DNA from: Terebella lapidaria
Taxonomy: Eukaryota; Annelida; Polychaeta; Terebellida; Terebellidae
Direction of reading: 5' to 3'
Assembly: GCA_949152475.1 (NCBI GenBank)
Contig: OX424564.1
Location: 5,084,001-5,148,000 of the forward strand
Length of the DNA: 64,000 nt
The position numbers and the translations under genes were made by a program. Below are positions 1-12,429 of this stretch, piece by piece (the first letter of the stretch is position 1; each line of letters starts with the position of its first letter). The notes under the pieces are model-generated. The model was not told the DNA's origin. It did not search any database and saw nothing but the letters and a program-made list of their open reading frames with translations.

Positions 1-494
1 TTCAAACATTTTGCTGATATATTCCACAATATATTGTCATTATTCATTGTCTGAAATAGTTTCATTCCTGTATGTCCTGTTTTTAATTAGATATTGACCT
101 TAGCAACTATGGTTGCTAAGGGACCCAGCCGGCCAATGGTTGTCATGGTAACCAAAAATTTCATGAAATCACTGACTATTTTAACCATGAAACATAAAAA
201 GTGGGTTCTGGTGAACAATTATGAAAAGAAACATTCTCATTATTCCATTTTAAAATGTCTAATTAAAAACCAGCCGTCGATGACATCACACATCTCATTT
301 GCATATTAATTAGCTGTCAGATTCTGTTGTCAGATTCTGCGAATATGTAAATGTTTGAAGTGCCATAACTTTGGAAGAAATCATGATATCAATATGCTGT
401 AAAGACCGTTTTATTCAGTTCAAATTGTGCTTTCACATACACAGAAAAACCCAATACCCAATTTTCGTGACACATGCTCTTTAAGTGCAATTAT

Positions 495-735
495 CGCCGC
501 GGCGGTAATTATTCTCGCTGCAGCAGAAATGTATTGGTCGCGGCAACAATGGTTTTCGCTGCGGCGGGAATGTTTTGGTTGCGGCAACAATGGTTTTCGT
601 TGCGACCAAAATGTTTCAGTTGCGACAACAATTTTCGCTGTGACGAGAATGTTTTGGTCACGGCGAGAATATTTCCGCTGCAGCGAAAACGTTTCGGTCG
701 CGATTTTAATCATTTCCGTCGTCAGAATTAAAGTC
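495..735. repeat. 20-21-bp minisatellite (copy 1)
   Basis: About eleven diverged units of 20-21 bp, of the form TTGCGACAAAAATGTTTTCG with variants such as CTGCGGCGGGAATGTTTTGG. Because most units are 21 bp, several reading frames stay open on both strands, which produces overlapping false ORFs of 85-115 codons. GC-rich compared with the flanks. Confidence 0.7.
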
Positions 736-1218
736 CCGACGAAAACTCTTCAGGACAAACACATTTTAGCATGAATCAGCCACTGTATGATCCGCTCATG
801 TGCACCGACCGCAGCAGCGAGTGAGATGATACAAGCATGCCGTGTGCTTCCGCTGACAAATTTGCTACATCTGTAAAATTTGCTTGTAAAAAACGGTATA
901 TACTACATATTCATGGTGATCTATATCATGTCGCCCAACTCTCCAGAAAGTTTCACAAAGAAGCATGTAAACGAAGCAACGAAGCATGTAATTCAATGTA
1001 AGATATACCTCGTTATCTATCAGCGATGTTCAACTCTCTGTATTCACTGCGTATTCGAACAAATTATAGACTTGTTGCCACAGTCTTCATTCACCGGGGT
1101 TGCAGCAGCAATGTCCAAACATTGGGATGAATTGGTGTTTATGTGGCGAAGTTATCAACACAAACATGAAGTAGTAGAAAATTGAAGATATTCCCAAATG
1201 TCAGGCAATGCCCACCCT

Positions 1219-1269
1219 TAAATGTAGTTGTTTCTACTGTACACCTGATGGAATTAGTATACAACTGCC
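1219..1269 (+). repeat. 51-bp direct repeat, member A
   Basis: A word beginning TAAATGTAGTTGTTTCTACT recurs with one or two changes at 3152-3202, about 1.9 kb downstream inside the same duplicated segment. The pair is also present in copy 2 at 6631-6681 and 8503-8553. Confidence 0.75.
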
Positions 1270-2538
1270 ATCCTGACTGACACATACTTTCACGTTAATA
1301 ATCGCAAAATACGATAATGATGAGTTGGAAAGTAATAATTCGCAAAAAACGAGCCACATATACCGTTCTGTCGTGTATAAAACGACATACAATCATATTC
1401 ATGCAGCTATAACGCATTTTCTGAATGAAATGATCGATAATATAATCTGCAACAACACATTACGATGATTTTATCAATTCGAACATTGCAATGGCAACCT
1501 GGATCGCCGAATCAATTTGTGGCACATGATGATCGAACTCAAACAGTTTGTAAATCAATCATGAAATATGTTATATATGCTCGCTTGTATGGAAGGTATG
1601 GAAGTGTTCTAAAGTACGTCCGTAATCATTAGGCAATATGTATGCATGCCTTGCAACAGTTAGCGCTATTAGTACATGTGAATTTGATACGAGTTATCAA
1701 ATTGTTTCGAATTGTTTTGTTTTAACATTTAGTGGTCGAATACCAATAGGGGGAAGAGGGGGGGGGGGTTACCATGTACAATGACATACCACTGGGATAG
1801 CAGCTCATACACCAATTATTAACACTAAATCAATGAGATATGGCCATCTGCTGGACAAAACAAGTGCACATATATAATTAGATATATGCATATGCATATG
1901 TTTCGAACCGCACTCCATCATCTAGTTGTTCTATCGCCTAGGTATTTTCGAAGCATCCCAGTCATACCCAGTAATTGTAAACACTGCAAAAACCAAGATA
2001 TATCGCTTGATAAACATATTACAGCGAATTGTAGTGAAATAAATAGAAATTGACACACAAAGAAAACGAAAGTATTTGCATTTGTCGAATATGTTCTGAC
2101 CTGTCACAGTGCATTTTGATATGCAAAAAAACCCAATCATCAGTCGCAATGTCCCTCTGAGCATGTGCTGGCGGATCGTGATTTCTCCACCATCTACTCG
2201 TAAGTTATCACAGGCATATGTAAAATAAAGATTTCAGAGGTTTTAAGCGTTTATTTGATCAGAAATATCTCCTGCAAAGTTTGGGTAACATGCAGAAACC
2301 GAGCCGAATACCAAATTTGGTGACCATATGAAAGACATAGAAGTCTGACAGATGGAAGTCAGGGAGACAAGGGGCCTCCACAGATGAGGAAGACACTTTA
2401 AGCCGATTTAGTATTCAGTTGGTCACATGTGTGTAACTATTAATATGATCGTCTTGAGTGATCAGTTATCAGCTCTCAACCAAGAACTGTTTAGTTGAGA
2501 TCGTGTCAAACACAGTTCTAATACACAGTGCCGAAACC

Positions 2539-2566
2539 GACTATGGTAACGCGCATTACCATAGTC
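2539..2566. repeat. Short inverted repeat (GACTATGGTAA stem)
   Basis: GACTATGGTAA and TTACCATAGTC form a perfect 11-bp stem around CGCGCA. Related words (GACTAGGGTAACGCGA, GACTATGGTAATGTGA, GACTATAGTAATGCGA) follow within 270 bp. The same hairpin is at 7956-7983 in copy 2. Function unknown. Confidence 0.65.
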
Positions 2567-3151
2567 AAAAATGGCGACAGGCACTTGCGGTTCGAATTTG
2601 CTCGTGAATTTATTTGCATATACGTGTATAAATCGAGGGGATTTTCGAAATATAGCGAAATCAATACATGTAGGTTAATCCCGATTATGTGCAATGAGTC
2701 GCTTGGTGATATATTAGTGGAAACGGAGTGTGGACAATTGTGTCCTGACTAGGGTAACGCGAATGCCAGACTATGGTAATGTGATTTGTAGGAAATTTAA
2801 TGACTATAGTAATGCGATGGGGCTTTCGTACACAAACACAATTCTTTGTCGACATAGCAATGATTTGAGCGGTAGAATATACCGTTATGTGTTGAAAACT
2901 CTCGAATCATCTGTTATTAAGGCATTTCAGCAGAAATGCCTTTATGGTTTTGTCAAAAAAAAATTTTTTTTTTTTTTTTTTTTGACGGTGCTTATAGATC
3001 TGCGGCCGTAATTCTTGGTGTTTGAATGTAAGTATCAATCTATTTCAGATTTAGATGATGCCAATAACAAACGTAATAGAAACAAAGTCCGGCCAAATGG
3101 TTTATCCAATGACACACTGGCGTCATCAAGGGGCAGACAGTGTGTTACATG

Positions 3152-3202
3152 TAAATGTAGTTGTTTCTACTGTACACCTGATGGAATTAGTATACCACTG
3201 CC
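3152..3202 (+). repeat. 51-bp direct repeat, member B
   Basis: Partner of 1219-1269. The two could mark the edges of a nested insertion of about 1.9 kb or an old local duplication; nothing coding was recognised between them. Confidence 0.7.
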
Positions 3203-3467
3203 CAACAACCTATGAAAATAATTTAGAAATCCGAAACAAACCATGTGGAACAGATATATGACAAGTACTCAAGCACCTCATCACAAGCCAGAAGGCTACT
3301 GATTCGATGGTATCCTCCGGGACAGATTTAATGTCCGCCAGCAGTGACACCGACTCAGTGGTTGATTTGAACCTCAACCTTAAACAAAATCTGTAAATCT
3401 TTCACGATGTTACATCATTTCTCTCCAGACTGATTTTGCATATGGTGACTGATGAAAATTTATCATG

Positions 3468-4050
3468 TGTAGAATATTTATGACAGTTATCGGCCCGAAA
3501 CCCTCCCTTACACATCATCCCACTCGACATACACGGCACAGATTCATCACATGACTCCATACTCACGAGAACCGGCACACACCGACCAAGACACGTAAAC
3601 AACTCCACAAATGACGTCATGTAGAACACACCACCAATCACAACATTTCCAGACATCTAACCACGCTCACCCAGACATTACATCACATTCAGCAAATCAC
3701 ATGAACTCCTGTTCCACGACGCGGGAAAAAAACAGACACCCATGAAAAAGTCCCCGCGCTTTTCGGAGTCGAGATTCAGAGAGAGTAGACGGATCTCTAA
3801 AATGTTGAAGAAATTGTAACGAAGTTCTGAAGAAGAATATCTGTGATATATTTTTGTACGTGTTGGACTATTATTCGGACTATATCTAGAAGTACGTATG
3901 AGGCCGTGATCGTGCCATCGAGACAATCATCCTAATAAACTTGGATTAATTGAATTCGGACTGGTTTGTGGTACTTCAAGCACAACACTACGAACACTAT
4001 ACGGTAGTAAAAGGGCTGATCGGACCCTGAGGAATCCCGATTTCATAACA
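3468..4050 (+). mobile_element. Gypsy-type LTR in copy 1 with start of internal region
   Basis: This 583-bp LTR is nearly identical to the one at 8819-9400 and begins TGTAGAATATTT and ends ATAACA. It is followed by the same primer-site region (TTGGCGCCAGTGACCAGG) and about 450 bp of the element's internal sequence up to 4498, after which unrelated sequence begins. The same CATG precedes both copies. It is a fossil fragment carried by the segmental duplication rather than an independent insertion. Confidence 0.8.
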
Positions 4051-4498
4051 TTGGCGCCAGTGACCAGGATATCGAAAGCCAGTCTCGGCTTAGAAACTGT
4101 TAACGTCAATGCCGGATACACGAGCGAAAACCTATAGCCAGCCGAATTCCCGTGAGGAGTCACGGACGACAGACAGAGCGACCGCTAAACTGGTCCCGCT
4201 AAGCCAGCGACCGTCGCCACCCCGATCAGTAGCGATGAGTGACACGTTAACTCTGTCACACGTGCAACCGCCAGACGAACTTATCAGATATCGGAATATT
4301 GTGATCGTACTGGTTCGTCATTGTCGGAAGAAGATTACGGACCGAACCTCTTTGCTGACGAAGAGTACGTGAACGAACTGTTACACGAAGACCCCTCATC
4401 GCCCCGTCACATGATGGGCGAGATCTTGGATGCTCACGCCAATTCGTATCGGACTACACCTGCCAGACTGTCTCGCTCGCTAGCCAACGCTTGGAGAC

Positions 4499-5412
4499 GT
4501 CACATGCCCATTTTTGGAGGTGCCTATGACGTCATAACTAGGTCCACCTGAGGATGAGAAACTAGGTTAACCTTGACCTAAATCCGGGTGTTAACTACTC
4601 ACAGTATATTTTATAGAGAAAAGGTGATATTAACTGTGACAAACTGTAGTAGTATACTACTCATCAACAGTTTCGTGGGCCGCACGTATTGTCATGTATT
4701 TTTGGAACCATTTATATCATGACATCACCAATAAAATTTAATCATCAGCAATTTAATTGCTGATTTGACATACAATTTTATCAAAATCACACTATAAAAC
4801 ACGCCGCGGCGAATATTAAGAGTTAAAGAGCATGTGTCACTAAAAATTGGGTATTGTTTTTTTAGGTGTATGTGAAAGCACTATTTGAACTGAACAAAAC
4901 AGTCTTTACAGCATATTGATATCATGATTTCTTCCAAAGTTATGGCACTTCAAACATTTACATATTCACAGAATCTGACAACTAATTAATATGCAAATGA
5001 GATGTGTGACGTCATTGACAGACTGGTTTTTAATTAGGTGTCTTAACATGACAAAATGGAGCTATTTATGTTCACATTTGGTCACCAACACCCATCAGAA
5101 ATATTGTCCAGTAGGAATAGTCAGTGAGTGCATGCCAATCTTGGTTGCCATGGCAACCAATAGGCTGATTTGGGCCTTAGCGTAGTGGTTGCTAAGGCTA
5201 ATATTAACCTCAAAACACGAAATGAAAGTATGAAACCAACACAAATAACAAGATAATGACAATATCTAGTGGAATTAATAAACAAATTGTTCAACTACAC
5301 ACCATAGCAACCGATACAGGCCTGAGAAATCACCAATGTTTAAAGCCATTGCAAGTGAATGGATACCATTACCACTGGTTTCCAATGCCTTTATTGGTTG
5401 CTAAGTGTTGTG
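4499..5412. other. Spacer between duplicated segments with inverted arm
   Basis: 4499-4790 shows no gene. From about 4800 to 5297 the sequence is the diverged reverse complement of 5413-5910 (shared words include TGACATCACACATCTCATTTG-like and CATGATTTCTTCCAAAGTT), so the two form long inverted arms around a spacer of roughly 115 bp. The short frames here are not supported as genes. Confidence 0.65.
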
Positions 5413-5906
5413 TTCAAACATTTTGCTGATATATTCCACAATATATTGTCATTATTCATTGTCTGAAATAGTTTCATTCCTGTATGTCCTGTTTTTAATT
5501 AGATATTGACCTTAGCAACTATGGTTGCTAAGGGACCCAGCCGGCCAATGGTTGTCATGGTAACCAAAAATTTCATGAAATCACTGACTATTTTAACCAT
5601 GAAACATAAAAAGTGGGTTCTGGTGAACAATTATGAAAAGAAACATTCTCATTATTCCATTTTAAAATGTCTAATTAAAAACCAGCCGTCGATGACATCA
5701 CACATCTCATTTGCATATTAATTAGCTGTCAGATTCTGTTGTCAGATTCTGCGAATATGTAAATGTTTGAAGTGCCATAACTTTGGAAGAAATCATGATA
5801 TCAATATGCTGTAAAGACCGTTTTATTCAGTTCAAATTGTGCCTTCACATACACAGAAAAACCCAATACCCAATTTTCGTGACACATGCTCTTTAAGTGC
5901 AATTAT

Positions 5907-6147
5907 CGCCGCGGCGGTAATTATTCTCGCTGCAGCAGAAATGTATTGGTCGCGGCAACAATGGTTTTCGCTGCGGCGGGAATGTTTTGGTTGCGGCAAC
6001 AATGGTTTTCGTTGCGACCAAAATGTTTCAGTTGCGACAACAATTTTCGCTGTGACGAGAATGTTTTGGTCGCGGCGAGAATATTTCCGCTGCAGCGAAA
6101 ACGTTTCGGTCGCGATTTTAATCATTTCCGTCGTCAGAATTAAAGTC
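5907..6147. repeat. 20-21-bp minisatellite (copy 2)
   Basis: Same array as at 495-735, carried in the second copy of the duplicated segment and nearly identical to it. Confidence 0.7.
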
Positions 6148-6630
6148 CCGACGAAAACTCTTCAGGACAAACACATTTTAGCATGAATCAGCCACTGTAT
6201 GATCCGCTCATGTGCACCGACCGCAGCAGCGAGTGAGATGATACAAGCATGCCGTGTGCTTCCGCTGACAAATTTGCTACATCTGTAAAATTTGCTTGTA
6301 AAAAACGGTATATACTACATATTCATGGTGATCTATATCATGTCGCCCAACTCTCCAGAAAGTTTCACAAAGAAGCATGTAAACGAAGCAACGAAGCATG
6401 TAATTCAATGTAAGATATACCTCGTTATCTATCAGCGATGTTCAACTCTCTGTATTCACTGCGTATTCGAACAAATTATAGACTTGTTGCCACAGTCTTC
6501 ATTCACCGGGGTTGCAGCAGCAATGTCCAAACATTGGGATGAATTGGTGTTTATGTGGCGAAGTTATCAACACAAACATGAAGTAGTAGAAAATTGAAGA
6601 TATTCCCAAATGTCAGGCAATGCCCACCCT

Positions 6631-6681
6631 TAAATGTAGTTGTTTCTACTGTACACCTGATGGAATTAGTATACAACTGCC
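6631..6681 (+). repeat. 51-bp direct repeat, member A in copy 2
   Basis: Copy-2 equivalent of 1219-1269. Confidence 0.75.
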
Positions 6682-7955
6682 ATCCTGACTGACACATACT
6701 TTCACGTTAATAATCGCAAAATACGATAATGATGAGTTGGAAAGTAATAATTCGCAAAAAACGAGCCACATATACCGTTCTGTCGTGTATAAAACGACAT
6801 ACAATCATATTCATGCAGCTATAACGCATTTTCTGAATGAAATGATCGATAATATAATCTGCAACAACACATTACGATGATTTTATCAATTCGAACATTG
6901 CAATGGCAACCTGGATCGCCGAATCAATTTGTGGCACATGATGATCGAACTCAAACAGTTTGTAAATCAATCATGAAATATGTTATATATGCCCGCTTGT
7001 ATGGAAGGTATGGAAGTGTTCTAAAGTACGTCCGTAATCATTAGGCAATATGTATGCATGCCTTGCAACAGTTAGCGCTATTAGTACATGTGAATTTGAT
7101 ACGAGTTATCAAATTGTTTCGAATTGTTTTGTTTTAACATTTAGTGGTCGAATACCAATAGGGGGAAGAGGGGGGGGGGGGGGTTACCATGTACAATGAC
7201 ATACCATTGGGATAGCAGCTCATACACCAATTATTAACACTAAATCAATGAGATATGGCCATCTGCTGGACAAAACAAGTGCACATATATAATTAGATAT
7301 ATGCATATGCATATGTTTCGAACCGCACTCCATCATCTAGTTGTTCTATCGCCTAGGTATTTTCGAAGCATCCCAGTCATACCCAGTAATTGTAAACATT
7401 GCAAAAACCAAGATATATCGCTTGATAAACATATTACAGCGAATTGTAGTGAAATAAATAGAAATTGACACACAAAGAAAACGAAAGTATTTGCATTTGT
7501 CGAATATGTTCTGACCTGTCACAGTGCATTTTGATATGCAAAAAAACCAATCATCAGTCGCAATGTCCCTCTGAGCATGTGCTGGCGGATCGTGATTTCT
7601 CCACCATCTACTCGTAAGTTATCACTGGCATATGTAAAATAAAGATTTCAGAGGTTTTAAGCGTTTATTTGATCAGAAATATCTCCTGCAAAGTTTGGGT
7701 AACATGCAGAAACCGAGTCGAATACCAAATTTGGTGACCATATGAAAGACAGAGAAGTCTGACAGATGGAAGTCAGGGAGACAAGGGGCCTCCACAGACA
7801 AGGCAGACACTTTAAGCCGATTTAGTCTTCAGTTGGTAACATGTGTGTTGTAACTATTAATATAATCGTCTTGAGTGATCAGTTATCAGCTCTCAACCAA
7901 GAACTGTTTAGTTGAGATCGTGTCAAACACAGTTCTAATACACAGTGCCGAAACC

Positions 7956-7983
7956 GACTATGGTAACGCGCATTACCATAGTC
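7956..7983. repeat. Short inverted repeat, copy 2
   Basis: Same 11-bp stem and six-base loop as at 2539-2566. Confidence 0.65.
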
Positions 7984-8502
7984 AAAAATGGCGACAGGCA
8001 CTTGCGGTTCGAATTTGCTCGTGAATTTATTTGCATATACGTGTATAAATCGAGGGGATTTTCGAAATATAGCGAAATCAATACATGTATGTTAATCCCG
8101 ATTATGTGCAATGAGTCGCTTGGTGATATATCAGTGGAAACGGAGTGTGGGACTAGGGTAACGCGAATGCCAGATTATGGTAATGTGATTTGTAGGAAAT
8201 TTAATGACTATAGTAATGCGATGGGGCTTTCGTACACAAACACAATTCTTTGTCAATTCCGTTATGTGTTGAAAACTCTCGAATCATCTGTTATTAAGGC
8301 GTTTCAGCAGAAATGCCTTTATGGTTTTTTTTTTGACGGTGCTTATAGATCTGCGGCCATAATTCTTGGTGTTTGAATGTAAGTATCAATCTATTTCAGA
8401 TTTAGATGATGCCAATAACAAACGTAATAGAAACAAAGTCCGGCCAAATGGTTTATCCAATGACACACTGGCGTCATCAAGGGGCAGACAGTGTGTTACA
8501 TG

Positions 8503-8553
8503 TAAATGTAGTTGTTTCTACTGTACACCTGATGGAATTAGTATACCACTGCC
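8503..8553 (+). repeat. 51-bp direct repeat, member B in copy 2
   Basis: Copy-2 equivalent of 3152-3202. Confidence 0.7.
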
Positions 8554-8818
8554 CAACAACCTATGAAAATAATTTAGAAATCCGAAACAAACCATGTGGA
8601 ACAGATATATGACAAGTACTCAAGCACCTCATCACAAGCCAGAAGGCTACTGATTCGATGGTATCCTCCGGGACAGATTTAATGTCCGCCAGCAGTGACA
8701 CCGACTCAGTGATTGATTTGAACCTCAACCTTAAACAAAATCTGTAAATCTTTCACGATGTTACATCATTTCTCTCCAGACTGATTTTGCATATGTTGAC
8801 TGATGAAAATTTATCATG

Positions 8819-9400
8819 TGTAGAATATTTATGACAGTTATCGGCCCGAAACCCTCCCTTACACATCATCCCACTCGACATACACGGCACAGATTCATCA
8901 CATGACTCCATACTCACGAGAACCGGCACACACCGACCAAGACACGTAAACAACTCCACAAATGACGTCATGCAGAACACACCACCAATCACAACATTTC
9001 CAGACATCTAACCACGCTCACCCAGACATTACATCACATTCAGCAAATCACATGAACTCCTGTTCCACGACGCGGGAAAAAAACAGACACCCATGAAAAA
9101 GTCCCCGCGCTTTTCGGAGTCGAGATTTAGAGAGAGTAGACGGATCTCTAAAATGTTGAAGAAATTGTAACGAAGTTCTGAAGAAGAATATCTGTGATAT
9201 ATTTTTGTACGTGTCGGACTATTATTCGGACTATATCTAGAAGTACTATGAGGCCGTGATCGTGCCATCGAGATAATCATCCTAATAAACTTGGATTATT
9301 TGAATTCGGACTGGTTTGTGGTACTTCAAGCACAACACTACGAACACTATACGGTAGTAAAAGGGCTGATCGGACCCTGAGGAATCCCGATTTCATAACA
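8819..9400 (+). repeat. 5' LTR of Gypsy-type element
   Basis: 582 bp, beginning TGTAGAATATTT and ending CATAACA. It is followed at once by TTGGCGCCAGTGACCAGG, the likely primer-binding site; the tRNA was not identified. Matches the 3' LTR along its length apart from one larger indel. Confidence 0.85.
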
Positions 9401-9580
9401 TTGGCGCCAGTGACCAGGATATCGAAAGCCAGTCTCGGCTTAGAAACTATTAACGTCAATGCCGGATACACGAGCGAAAACCTATAGCCAGCCGAATCCC
9501 GTGAGGAGTCACGGACGACAGACAGAGCGACCGCTAAACTGGTCCAGATAACGAAATATTGTGATCGTACTGGTTCGTCA

Positions 9581-11850
9581 TTGTCGGAAGAAGATTACGG
9601 ACCGAACCTCTTTGCAGACGAAGAGTACGTGAACGAACTGTTACACGAAGACCCCTCATCGCCCCGTCACATGATGGGCGAGATCTTGGATGTTCACGCC
9701 AAGTCGTATCGGACTACACCTGCCAGACTGTCTCGCTCGCTAGCCAACGATTGGAGACGAGCGAACTCTGTGCCTACAAGACAGAAACCGGATACCGACA
9801 TACTGTTACAACTGGTGAGCGTACAACCAGTGAACATTAACACTTCCATGGTGACGCAACCCCCCAGTCAATCGCGAATTTGTCGGTGGTTGGACGATTC
9901 AGACAGTGCTAGTGAGTTCGGACCAAGCCGCAACCACCTGGCGTCACGACCCTTATCGGCCACCCTGACGCGGCATGAGCGTAATCCGCCAGTCCAGTCG
10001 AGATTGCCGACCGACGAGATTGTGACCGGAGTCCTGCCCGAGGGGTTCCAGCCGAGCCGGAGACGTCCCGCCACAGAGAGCACTCCAGCATCTGCTGTCG
10101 ACCGGACCCACAGGCGACTGAACTTCACCGCGATTGACTCTCGCGGACCAGTGAACTACCCGCCACGACGACCACATGACATCGGAGTTCCGATCTCCGA
10201 CACGAGCGCTCGCATGCGCGACGAGTGTCACCCACCGCCAATGACCATTGTCGGACCCGAGCTCCCTGTCGAGCCCGCAGATCAAGTGATATCGGTTGTT
10301 CCGGATGGATACCACAATGTTGTTCCTGGTGGATATCACCCTGTTGCTCCTGATGGATATCGTAATGTTGTTTCTGGTGGATATCACGATGTTGTTCCTG
10401 ACGGATACCACAATGTTGTTTCTGATGGATACAAACTGCCGTACCCCGGAGTGGTACCCCGTCACGGTGGTCCCGTGCCATACCCCAGAATAGCACCTCA
10501 ACATCCTAGGATAGCAGCTCAATACTCTGGAATAGCAGATCAATACCCGGAATAGCAGTACGCCCTAGCAGTACGCCCCGGATCTTACGGTCCGTCGCCG
10601 CCGTACCCTCCTCTCTTGGAAGGTGTACCGCAGGTGACGCAATCGTACGGGCTCGCTCCACAGGCCGCGCTTGTGTCAAGTTGTGTCGGATACTCACCAG
10701 CGGTTCACAATGCGACCTCGGAACCGCCAGTCACCGCCACTACCGCCGTTTCCCCAGCGGAAACCGCCACGACTGTGCCCGATAGACCGACATCGAACAA
10801 CGGTACCCCGATCTCTACGACATCGAACAACGGTACCCCGATCTCTACGACATCGAACAACGGTACTCAGATCTCTGCAACACCAAACAACGGTACTCCG
10901 ATCTCACCGTCAGTGGAATCTACGACCGGATCGCCACCACTAGCAGCCGGCAAGACCGCCCAGTGGCGCGCCACCTTCAAGAAGGCAACGTGGTGCAATA
11001 CCTGCGCAGCTACGAACAGTTTACGTCCGCCTTCACTTATACGGATTTGAACAAGACCACGAATTTCCGCAGTACGCTACGAGGCCATGCCGAGGCGCTC
11101 GCCCTACATATCCCAGTCGACACCCCATGGGAGGAGTTCCAGCATCGCCTACTGGAAGGATGGGACCCCATGCCCCGCCGCCAGGCAAACGCGACGACTT
11201 TCCGTTTATGAAATGAGATTGGAAAGAGGCCGCAGAACATTACCTTGAGCGGCTACAAGCGCTTGCGGAACAGGTGTTCGATGACGTGACCCCAGAATCT
11301 CAGCGAAGAACTGTGATTTCGCAATTCATTAACAGCCAGTCGGACTATATTGCTGATAGACTATGTGTATTAACGTTTAGTTCTTATATTGAAGCAATCA
11401 CGGCTGTTCTAAAAGCGGAAAGCCGACAACAAAGAACGAAATGAGAGCGACAACACGGTACTCGTCGGACTGAAACTGTTGCTTCTGGTTATGCAGAGGA
11501 CAATGATACGAACTCAGAAATGTCGTGTGCTATCGGACAGATTGACACTTGGGAAAAGTTAACTCCCGATCAGATAGCCGCGTACTACGATCCAGCCGAC
11601 AGCGACACAAGCGGACTTGAAGGTTGTGCCGAACATTCAGTGCTGTCCTGTTCTCGCGAATGGGTAGCGGACGCGTTCCAGTGCGCTATCAGCGACGAAG
11701 CCGGACAGTATGGTGAGGATGCATTATACTCTGTGTTGCGAGCTAGGCCCGAGGAGATCGTCCTACACTAGCGGGTCAAACTGAAATCTGTTTCTTCTGT
11801 AAGAAAACCGGACATCGGTGGATGCGGTGTTTCCGACTGAAGATATTCTG
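9581..11850 (+). mobile_element. gag-like region of Gypsy-type element
   Basis: An open frame of 324 codons begins at 9581. It is rich in Pro, Ser and Arg and carries six 24-bp units (10295-10438) encoding VVPDGYHN-like octapeptides. Four 30-bp units (10790-10909) encode TSNNGTPIST-like repeats. A stretch near 10960-11210 with YLRSYEQFTSAF and LRGHAEALALHIP resembles a capsid-type core. Near 11788-11835 is CFFCKKTGHRWMRC, a CCHC zinc knuckle. Fossil; not intact as a single frame. Confidence 0.65.
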
Positions 11851-12429
11851 GTACGGAATGATATGAAGCCGTTCACACCCAGACTGGGTGTCCCAGGGAA
11901 CATTGATTGGACTAATAAGGCTACGCCTAATGCCAAACCAACCAACGTACCGCCACCCCAGGTCGGTCAAGTACCTGAGGGCAAACCGTCAAACTAGAGG
12001 AGGAAGGAACTGCGGAGCAAGGACCTTCCGATAACACGAGCAAAGCTCCCACCTCCAAAACAACAATCGTACCGGCGGCCATAACCATCTTGCCGGTCAG
12101 ATCGACGCCACCGCCACCGGCAGCTAAGCTTCCCGAAGGGGTGTGCGCTAAATGCGCATCGTCGTCTTCCGCTCAAGATTCGCTCCACGAAGGCGTGTCA
12201 GAGCCTTTGCATCAGCGCTCACCGAGGAATAAGCACCACGAAGGGGTGTCGCCACGCACCGCCAACGGGACTGAAACAGACAGTATGTCCAAAATTGAAT
12301 GGATATCGGATGACAGAGATTTCTATGCCTTTCCCTGCGGACCTGAAACCAAACCAGCGACGTTGACACTCCCGCTGAAGGTTCCATCGGATGATTCGGA
12401 CGAACCGATCATTATCAACAGCAGCCGGG

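Larger units (their letters stand above)
1..4498. repeat. Segmental duplication, copy 1
   Basis: This segment is repeated almost base for base at 5413-9760 in the same orientation, first with an offset of 5412 that then shrinks through small indels around 2730-2960. It ends with an LTR and about 450 bp of following element sequence; similarity stops near 4498. The window begins inside the copy, so its left edge is unknown. No convincing gene is seen in 1-3463: the open frames are short and unrecognised. Tandem duplication or an assembly artefact are both possible. Confidence 0.85.
5413..9760. repeat. Segmental duplication, copy 2
   Basis: Second copy of the segment at 1-4498, differing by scattered substitutions and a few indels. 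Unlike copy 1, its LTR continues into a complete-length Gypsy-type element that ends with a matching LTR at 21484-22019. The shared flank and shared CATG before the LTR show that the LTR insertion came before the duplication. Confidence 0.85.

Noticed and set aside
420-774. Overlapping open frames of 85-115 codons on both strands
   Set aside because: They lie on a 21-bp minisatellite whose period keeps frames open; there is no similarity and no conserved start.
880-1185. 101-codon frame in the duplicated segment, with a His/Trp-rich end
   Set aside because: Present in both copies only because the whole segment is duplicated; no recognised family and no sign of splicing.
9868-10543. Long minus-strand frames opposite the gag-like region
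   Set aside because: Shadows of a GC-rich plus-strand coding region with in-frame tandem repeats.
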